The position numbers were made by a program, and so were the translations under genes. From positions 225,555 to 289,554 of the forward strand of contig NZ_JAATTV010000002.1 in NCBI RefSeq assembly GCF_013414195.1: 64,000 nucleotides of DNA, given 5' to 3'. Origin of the DNA: Psychrobacter sp. BI730 (lineage in GTDB: Bacteria; Pseudomonadota; Gammaproteobacteria; Pseudomonadales; Moraxellaceae). Every line of letters starts with the position of its first letter. The first letter of the stretch is position 1. Below the pieces are notes generated by a model that saw only the letters and a list, made by a program, of their open reading frames with translations, was not told the origin of the DNA and searched no databases. Positions 58,115 to 64,000 of this stretch are shown here, piece after piece.

Positions 58115-58157
58115 TAAAAAAACCCAGTTCATAATAAATCATGAACTGGGTTTTTGG
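58115..58157 (-). terminator. tRNA-Glu terminator
   Basis: AAAAACCCAGTTCAT and ATGAACTGGGTTTTT, a perfect 15-bp stem; on the minus strand it ends in a T run 62 bp after the tRNA. Confidence 0.85.
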
Positions 58158-58218
58158 TGGTACGCTTGTTAGTCTAATCTAATGCTAAGCAATAGTGCTA
58201 ACAAGTGACGCCAAATAG

Positions 58219-58294
58219 TGGCGTCCCCAGGGGGATTCGAACCCCCGTTACCGCCGTGAAAGGGCGGTGTCCTAGGCCTCTAGACGATGGGGAC
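58219..58294 (-). tRNA. tRNA-Glu (TTC)
   Basis: Minus strand begins GTCCCCATCGTCTAGAGGCC, has anticodon TTC in CCCTTTCACG, T-loop GGTTCGAATCC, acceptor complement GGGGAC and encoded GCCA. All four arms pair; 76 nt including CCA. It stands alone rather than in an rRNA operon here. Confidence 0.95.
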
Positions 58295-58346
58295 TAGTAA
58301 CAACACTTCAACTGCTTTCACCATTTATGCTGAAGTGGTGCGTATT

Positions 58347-58544
58347 TTAATAGCGACGGCGCTTCCTGTCAAGCCTTTTTCTACGTCTTTTTAAAATTAA
58401 ATATCTTTTTTTAATTGCGCGACGAGGATGTAGGTCATTTCGCTTTAAATGATAGCGAATCCATAAAGAAGTACAGGCACTAATCGTCAATGCAAGCAGC
58501 ATATAACCGAGAATGGTGCCCCATAACTTGAGCTGTGGATCCAT
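58347..58544 (-). CDS. Small basic membrane protein
   Basis: A 65-residue protein. I start at the ATG giving MDPQLKLWG because GGAGGGAC lies directly upstream; a start 14 codons earlier lacks this. It has one membrane helix (ILGYMLLALTISACTSLWI) and then a strongly basic tail with about half Arg/Lys (RRAIKKRYLILKRRRKRLD). No family recognised. The tail could bind nucleic acid or acidic lipids (inference). It follows rnt (same strand) by 279 bp and precedes the tRNA. Confidence 0.6.
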   Translation of the reverse strand: MDPQLKLWGTILGYMLLALTISACTSLWIRYHLKRNDLHPRRAIKKRYLILKRRRKRLDRKRRRY

Positions 58545-58823
58545 AATAAAGTCCCTCCTATTAATCTTGATAGTGCTTGCTATCAAGACAGTGTGAGCAA
58601 CTTAAACCATCTATAGGATATAACTACATCGCTTAAGAGTGATATTTTATCATCAGACCGTTATTCATATCGAATAAAACAACCTTTCTGTAATCAATAA
58701 ATAGTTCCGTCTATTTATTATGATATCAATCATATCCCTATTGATTGCCAAATCAAGATGTTAAAGTCATCAAGTATTACAAATAACACTATTATGTATG
58801 ATTGGCAATATAGGATATGTGAC

Positions 58824-59609
58824 TTATTGACTGTCGCTATCAGTTGACTCTTCTTTCGCGTCTTCATTATGCAGCGCATTGGCCAACATAGGGTAGTTAT
58901 TCAGTATATGACAGAATAGCTCAGCAGTCTTTTGAGTGTCATACAAGGCTGAGTGAGCATTCTTACCATCAAACTCTAACCCTGCTGCTTTACAAGCGCG
59001 TGCTAGGACAGTTTGACCAAAGGCTAATGCTGATAAGGTTACGGTATCGAATACTGAAAAGTTATGAAATGGATTGTGGTTTTTGCTATTGGTTCGTAGC
59101 ACAGCTGCATTTAAAAAAGCCAAGTCAAAATGGGCATTGTGTCCAATTAAGACACATTGACGGCATTCTTCGTCACGGCGTACGTCTTTTAACCCTTTAA
59201 AGATGCGGCGCAATGCTGTCTTTTCATCTTCTGCAATGGCTTTACGCATTGGGTTTTTAGGATCAATACCCGTAAAGGCAAGCGCACTTGGTTCTAAGTT
59301 TGCGCCTTCAAAAGGCTCGATATGAGCATTAAAAGCTTCACCTGGATAAAATACACCTTGCTCATTAAGTAAGACGGGAATACATGCAATTTCTAACAGG
59401 GCATCTGTCTGGGCATTGAAACCTGCTGTTTCCACGTCGACGACGACAGGCAAGAACTTACGAAAGCGGTCTTTTAAGGCCATAGGCGCTTGCTCATCTG
59501 TCGCTGAAGCTGCATCTTCAGCGGAAGTGCTTAGAGTAGCATCAAGACTGGCAGATTTAGGGTTTGATAGGTCTTTGTCAGGCAAGGTCGCTATGTTTTG
59601 ATTGGTCAT
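58824..59609 (-). CDS. rnt: Ribonuclease T
   Basis: A 3'-5' exonuclease that trims tRNA and other stable RNA ends. DEDDh motifs: VVVDVETAGFN (Asp58, Glu60), LIGHNAHFD, and HSALYDTQKTAELF. EPFEGANLEPSALAFTGIDP and NPFHNFSVFDTVTLSALAFGQTVL match RNase T closely. The first 40 residues are Ser/Ala/Asp-rich and not part of the family; Met43 (MALKDRFRKF) is a possible true start. Next to pyrC on the same strand, an arrangement known in Pseudomonas. Confidence 0.93.
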   Translation of the reverse strand: MTNQNIATLPDKDLSNPKSASLDATLSTSAEDAASATDEQAPMALKDRFRKFLPVVVDVETAGFNAQTDALLEIACIPVLLNEQGVFYPGEAFNAHIEPFEGANLEPSALAFTGIDPKNPMRKAIAEDEKTALRRIFKGLKDVRRDEECRQCVLIGHNAHFDLAFLNAAVLRTNSKNHNPFHNFSVFDTVTLSALAFGQTVLARACKAAGLEFDGKNAHSALYDTQKTAELFCHILNNYPMLANALHNEDAKEESTDSDSQ

Positions 59610-59773
59610 ATAAAGTTAAATCACTTTTATCAGTCGTACTAATATATTGAATAAGAAATAAGCATCCTATGATACTAACTGAACCTTTAGTACAAAGAAA
59701 TTTACTACAAAGGTATCATTAGTATCATAGGATAAAATAATAGGTCATTTTTGAATACTAAGCTTTGTGAGCA

Positions 59774-60844
59774 TTAAGCCTTAATCGACCAAGGTAGCGT
59801 CTCACCTGCCATCAAGGGCGTCAATGATGCACCATCAAAATAAGGATAGTCGGTCGGTACTTGCATAGGCGTGTTAACAAGCGTGATAGTACTTTCATTC
59901 AGAGGTAAACCGTAGAACTGGGCACCAAAACGACTAGCAAAGCCCTCTAACTTATCTATTTTTCCAACACTATCAAAAGCAGTCGCATATAACGGCAGCG
60001 CCGTGGCTGCACTATAGCAACCGGCACAGCCACAAGCGGCTTCTTTTTTGTCTGTCGCATGTGGCGCAGAGTCAGTACCTAAGAAGAACTTTGGATTACC
60101 ACTAGTGGCCACATCTAATAGCACTTTTTGGTGGCTTTCACGCTTCAAAATAGGTAGGCAATAAAAATGTGGTTTGATGCCACCAACCAATAAATGATTG
60201 CGGTTAAACATCAAATGCTGCGGCGTAATAGTGGCAGCAACATGGTTACCTTGTGACAATACAAAATCTGCCGCATCGCTGGTAGTGATGTGCTCTACTA
60301 CTATTTTCAACGTAGGGAATTTCACGATAATTTGTGCCAGCACTTCATCTAAGAAACGCTTTTCGCGATCAAATATATCTATATGGTCTTGTGTCACTTC
60401 GCCATGTATCAGTAGTGGCAAGTTGTACTTTTCTAATGCTTCAAAGACATCGACGCAGGCATTGATATTGGTGACGCCATCTGCGGAGTTGGTAGTCGCT
60501 CCAGCAGGGTAGAGTTTGACAGCTTGTACGATACCTGACTGCGCTGCCAACTCGATATCTTGGGCAGTGGTATTATCCGTTAAATATAGAGTCATACGCG
60601 GATCGAAAGCTGACTTGCGCTCAAGACTTAAGTTACTTGCTGCTAATTGCTCCATGATACGTGCGCGGTAGGCAATAGCCTCTTGTGCATTTTTGACTGG
60701 AGGCACCAGGTTAGGCATACAGATGACACGGTTAAAACTGCTTGCTGCATGAGGTACGGTCGTGCTCAAAGCGAGATCCTCACGCAAATGAATGTGCCAG
60801 TCATCTGGCTGAAGGATGGTCAATTCTCTAATCGAATCAGTCAT
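59774..60844 (-). CDS. pyrC: Dihydroorotase
   Basis: Cyclises carbamoyl-aspartate to dihydroorotate in pyrimidine synthesis. Zinc ligands are in [11 protein letters not shown] and [19 protein letters not shown]; the active-site Asp is in [18 protein letters not shown] is typical of the class II enzyme. I start at MTDSIREL (356 residues, close to the usual 345); the frame stays open to 60964 with a Met at about 60909. Divergent from argG. Confidence 0.95.
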   Translation of the reverse strand: MTDSIRELTILQPDDWHIHLREDLALSTTVPHAASSFNRVICMPNLVPPVKNAQEAIAYRARIMEQLAASNLSLERKSAFDPRMTLYLTDNTTAQDIELAAQSGIVQAVKLYPAGATTNSADGVTNINACVDVFEALEKYNLPLLIHGEVTQDHIDIFDREKRFLDEVLAQIIVKFPTLKIVVEHITTSDAADFVLSQGNHVAATITPQHLMFNRNHLLVGGIKPHFYCLPILKRESHQKVLLDVATSGNPKFFLGTDSAPHATDKKEAACGCAGCYSAATALPLYATAFDSVGKIDKLEGFASRFGAQFYGLPLNESTITLVNTPMQVPTDYPYFDGASLTPLMAGETLPWSIKA

Positions 60845-61179
60845 AGTGTCAAAGCGCTCTATATCGTCAAATAAAGGAAACAAAAGGGAGTGATACTGTG
60901 GGTCTATCATAACAGATTTGCCCACTTGACTAAATATAAGGCTAGATATCTGTACATAATTCATCGAGCTAAGATTAATATCTTATCTTTAAACGATGTT
61001 TAAATCCTAGTGGCAAAAATGAGGTTGACTAGAATTTAAGTCAAAAGCGCACGCCTTATGGCAGTTAGACTTTTGCCCATAGTAAATATGATGTACACTG
61101 AGCAGGTAATTATCGTTCGACTTGCTTTCGATTTGATCGTCGCCTTTTCTAAAACTATATTTCATAATGGGAGTTCTTC

Positions 61180-62418
61180 ATGGCTCAACTTGATCCAAAA
61201 AATATCAATAAAATCGTCTTGGCTTATTCAGGTGGTCTTGATACCTCAATCATCGCTAAATGGCTACAAGAAACTTATGATGCGGAAGTAATCACCTTTA
61301 CCGCTGATATCGGTCAAGGCGAAGAAGTTGAGCCAGCACGAGCCAAAGCTCAAGCAATGGGTATCAAGCATATCCATATCGAAGATTTGCGCGAAGAGTT
61401 CGCTCGTGATTATGTATTCCCTATGTTCCGTGCTAACGCCATTTACGAAGGTGAGTACTTGCTAGGTACGTCTATTGCTCGTCCATTGATTGCCAAGCGT
61501 TTGGTTGAGATTGCTAAAGAGCATAACGCCGATGCTATCAGTCATGGTGCGACTGGTAAAGGCAATGACCAAGTTCGTTTTGAGCTAGGTGCAGTCGCCT
61601 TATCACCAGACGTAGTAACTATTGCTCCTTGGCGCGAGTGGGATCTATCAAGCCGCGAAAGCTTGATGAAGTATGCTGAAGAGCATGATATCGCAATCGA
61701 TTATGCGGGCAATAAGAAAAAGTCTCCTTACTCAATGGATGCTAACTTACTGCATATCTCTTATGAAGGCGGTGTTCTAGAAGAACCGTATACCGAAGCA
61801 GAAGATGACATGTGGCGCTGGTCTGTCAGCCCAGAAGAAGCACCTGATGAAGCACAGTATCTAGAACTAGAATACGAAAAAGGCGACATCGTTGCTATCG
61901 ATGGCGAAGCGCTTAAGCCTTATGAAGTCATGATTAAGCTGAACGAAATCGGTGGCAAACACGGTATCGGCCGTTTAGATATCGTTGAAAACCGTTACGT
62001 AGGCATGAAGTCACGTGGTTGCTATGAGACGCCAGCGGGTACTATTATGTTAAAAGCGCATCGAGGTATTGAGTCGTTAACGCTTGATCGTGAAGCTGCC
62101 CATCTAAAAGATGAGCTAATGCCACGCTATGCAAAAATCATCTACAATGGCTATTGGTTCAGCCCTGAACGTATGATGCTACAAGCATTGATTGACAAAT
62201 CACAAGAATACGTCAACGGTACGGTACGCGTAAAACTCTATAAAGGTAGCGTGAGCGTCGTCGGCCGTAAATCTGACGATTCATTATTTGATGAAAAAAT
62301 CGCCACTTTCGAAGATGATGCGGGCGCTTATGATCAAAAAGACGCAGAAGGCTTTATCCGTCTAAATGGCCTACGTTTAGCTATCGAAGCTAGCCGTGGT
62401 CGCGATTTATCTAAGTAA
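61180..62418 (+). CDS. argG: Argininosuccinate synthase
   Basis: Joins citrulline and aspartate using ATP, the penultimate step of arginine synthesis. The 412-residue protein has the PP-loop [40 protein letters not shown], and [30 protein letters not shown] precedes the ATG. Followed by its own terminator. Confidence 0.97.
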   Translation: MAQLDPKNINKIVLAYSGGLDTSIIAKWLQETYDAEVITFTADIGQGEEVEPARAKAQAMGIKHIHIEDLREEFARDYVFPMFRANAIYEGEYLLGTSIARPLIAKRLVEIAKEHNADAISHGATGKGNDQVRFELGAVALSPDVVTIAPWREWDLSSRESLMKYAEEHDIAIDYAGNKKKSPYSMDANLLHISYEGGVLEEPYTEAEDDMWRWSVSPEEAPDEAQYLELEYEKGDIVAIDGEALKPYEVMIKLNEIGGKHGIGRLDIVENRYVGMKSRGCYETPAGTIMLKAHRGIESLTLDREAAHLKDELMPRYAKIIYNGYWFSPERMMLQALIDKSQEYVNGTVRVKLYKGSVSVVGRKSDDSLFDEKIATFEDDAGAYDQKDAEGFIRLNGLRLAIEASRGRDLSK

Positions 62419-62463
62419 GTTTTTGGGCTGCTTATAGTCAATTCGTAACTTAGATCGCACAAC

Positions 62464-62500
62464 AAAAAAGAGACTCTATGTTGATAGGGTCTCTTTTTTT
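62464..62500. terminator. argG terminator
   Basis: AAAAAAGAGACTCTAT-GTTG-ATAGGGTCTCTTTTTTT, probably serving both convergent genes. Confidence 0.88.
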
Positions 62501-62563
62501 ATGGCTAGTAAATGGTTGCTAAAACGGTTGCTTTGAGGGTAGCTATTTCAAAAGTAAAACGCT

Positions 62564-63832
62564 TTACTCAGATTTTTCTGTATTTGCAGCGTCAGGTTCG
62601 TCTTCATCTACCATTACAATGGCCACATCTTGCTGTTGACGCTCATCAATAGCATCTTGTTCTAACACTTCTTCAGTTGCCAGGATCGCACCGTCAGATT
62701 TTTGCGATTGGTATTTCAAGGTAGCGAGTGCACCAAGGACACCAACGACAAGTATGATGATAAGAATGACAGGATTTTTCCATAGTGGTGTGGAAGCCTC
62801 ATATTCGATAGGCTTTTCACTAGTGGTGGTTGGCGTATTGTCGTTATTGCCGCCGATTAGTCCCAAACTTACTAAAGGCGGTTTAGGTGGATTGGCTGGT
62901 TCAGAGTTAACGCGTAGTCGATTTCGACTGAGATAGATATCTGATATTTTGGCTAATTGTAGCAGCCAGCGTTGATGTGGTAAGGCAACGGCATGCATCT
63001 CGGTAAATACTAGCATATCGTTGTGACGACCTTGCTGTAGATTGTCAGGTGAGCGTCCAATGGCTTTTAGGTAATTGCCTGTCGCCATTTGCATGTCTTG
63101 CACAGGTTCATAGTTTTCGGGTTTGAATCCAGACAGTTCATACCAGTAAGGATCAAAAGAAGGTGGAGTGCTTGATAACTGCTCAGCATTTAATAAAGTA
63201 CGTTCCGCATTACTCTCTGAGTTATTCTCTATCGCTTCAACAGCTTTAGTAGTTGATTCGGGCAGGTCACTATTGCTTTCTGTCTCAGCAGATGAGGTAT
63301 GCGTATGCTCTGGGCTAAATCGGGCCGTTGATAAAAACTGTGGTTGTAGTGCAAACCATTTATTGATCTCATCACTGTCTAGTTGACTGTATTCTGTCAG
63401 GATAGCCAATTCACGCAGTACAATCACGCATAAAGAGGTGAGTAGAGTTTGAGCCTGCTGCGTCGTTGCATCAATCTTCTCAGCGATATGTTCGCTTGCC
63501 TTTATGACACGGGCATTATCGCTAAATACAGCATCTGCTGCATCGTGACGATGGTAGAGTGTGGCGCTAATGGTGGCAAAGTTCATTGAGTTATACTGTC
63601 GTAACTCTTTGACAGCACCACGACCAAACAGCTTTTTGCTGACTGCTTGTCCCTGATGACGCTGCTGATAGGCGAGCAATGCACTTACGATGGCTTGTAG
63701 ACTGGCATCCATCCCTAAGCGAGCTTGCGGTAGAGAGAGCTGTGCCGCATCGGCCAAAAGTGACAGCATAGGCTGGGTATCATGATATAAAAAATCATAC
63801 ATCGACACACGTGTCGGTGAAATAGTCGTCAT
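62564..63832 (-). CDS. Unrecognised membrane-anchored protein
   Basis: A 422-residue protein. The N-terminal about 170 residues are helical with no signal peptide (DASLQAIVSALLAYQQRHQG, KKLFGRGAVKELRQYNSMNF, ATTQQAQTLLTSLCVIVLRELAIL); the first part faintly resembles DUF937/YidB-type domains, which I could not confirm. A Ser/Glu/Asn-rich linker (about 175-220) is followed by a short conserved-looking stretch (FDPYWYELSGFKPENYEPVQDMQ), a Pro/Thr-rich linker, one membrane helix near residue 355 (PVILIIILVVGVLGALATL), and an acidic tail. Architecture suggests a large cytoplasmic domain. Monocistronic, convergent with argG. Confidence 0.6.
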   Translation of the reverse strand: MTTISPTRVSMYDFLYHDTQPMLSLLADAAQLSLPQARLGMDASLQAIVSALLAYQQRHQGQAVSKKLFGRGAVKELRQYNSMNFATISATLYHRHDAADAVFSDNARVIKASEHIAEKIDATTQQAQTLLTSLCVIVLRELAILTEYSQLDSDEINKWFALQPQFLSTARFSPEHTHTSSAETESNSDLPESTTKAVEAIENNSESNAERTLLNAEQLSSTPPSFDPYWYELSGFKPENYEPVQDMQMATGNYLKAIGRSPDNLQQGRHNDMLVFTEMHAVALPHQRWLLQLAKISDIYLSRNRLRVNSEPANPPKPPLVSLGLIGGNNDNTPTTTSEKPIEYEASTPLWKNPVILIIILVVGVLGALATLKYQSQKSDGAILATEEVLEQDAIDERQQQDVAIVMVDEDEPDAANTEKSE

Positions 63833-63923
63833 AATCTGCTAGCATCAAAAAGTGTGCCCCTATATTACGGTGCCAAATGTCTTGATACAATCCCTTGATA
63901 ATAGAAATTTTCAATCATTTTAC

Positions 63924-64000
63924 TAGGGCGTGTTGAACATTCATAATTTGAGCCAGATATAAGCACAAGCAAGAGCGACCGTATTTTCATAACTCTGCTT
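63924..64000 (-). mobile_element. End of an insertion sequence, cut by the window edge
   Basis: A TA followed by GGGCGTGTTGAACATTC at 63926 is a typical IS tip. Internal to it lies a transposase C-terminus. The tip is shared with the MITE-like element at 14276 and the fused ends at 36912. Confidence 0.75.
63941..64000 (-). CDS. Transposase C-terminal fragment (IS5-like), partial
   Basis: The only visible residues are the last 19, KQSYENTVALACAYIWLKL, then TGA. This ending resembles DDE transposases of the IS5 family. The rest lies beyond the right edge. Confidence 0.65.
   Translation of the reverse strand, partial: KQSYENTVALACAYIWLKL

Overview
The window looks like a chromosomal segment of a Moraxellaceae gammaproteobacterium, most probably Psychrobacter. 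This rests on gene content and protein style (TrpR with TrpE/TrpG, FepA-like and VctPDGC-like iron uptake, MiaE, rhomboid, LldP/LldD, the argG-pyrC-rnt neighbourhood, the pyrG-kdsA-eno-ftsB-ispD block) and on moderately AT-rich DNA with very AT-rich spacers. No rRNA, CRISPR array or prophage is visible. There is one tRNA (Glu, TTC), and the right edge cuts into an insertion sequence.

Layout. 1-2272 (minus): a tryptophan unit trpR-trpE-trpG (trpG cut by the left edge), with a TrpR operator laid over the promoter in front of trpR. 2515-17048: an iron-acquisition region with two TonB-dependent receptors, a PepSY membrane protein, a four-gene siderophore ABC importer (binding lipoprotein, two permeases, ATPase; minus strand) and, divergent from it, tonB-exbB-exbD. 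Fur-box-like sites precede most units. No siderophore biosynthesis gene is present here, so the set looks built for taking up catecholate siderophores, possibly made by others. The importer/tonB divergent spacer holds a 170-bp MITE-like element and seven exact copies of an octamer.

17290-33522: housekeeping and envelope genes: a DUF2799-type lipoprotein, topA, sodC, lon (with a probable heat-shock promoter), a COG2056-type transporter, a formyl-THF cyclo-ligase, fumC, a peroxiredoxin, a MipA/OmpV protein and a rhomboid protease. 33629-36680: L-lactate utilisation (lldP-lldD). 36799-36936 carries a long hairpin and two fused IS-like ends. 37169-43232: a glutaredoxin-like protein, mtgA, ppk1, an isolated transcription unit of four small acidic, probably disordered proteins (41090-42256), and miaE.

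43783-56955: glcB, a porin, then the conserved order pyrG-kdsA-[copper genes]-eno-ftsB-ispD, in which a Cys-less HMA protein, a CopZ chaperone and a CopA ATPase sit between kdsA and eno. 57371-64000: a BLUF blue-light sensor with a C-terminal membrane anchor, tRNA-Glu, a basic microprotein, rnt, pyrC, divergent argG, an unrecognised membrane-anchored protein, and the transposase end of an IS.

The observations most worth following up are the four-gene acidic protein unit, the octamer repeat and MITE between the two iron operons, a perfect 26-bp-arm palindrome centred on a Fur core upstream of the fepA-like receptor, the membrane-tethered BLUF protein, and the cysteine-less CopZ-like protein.
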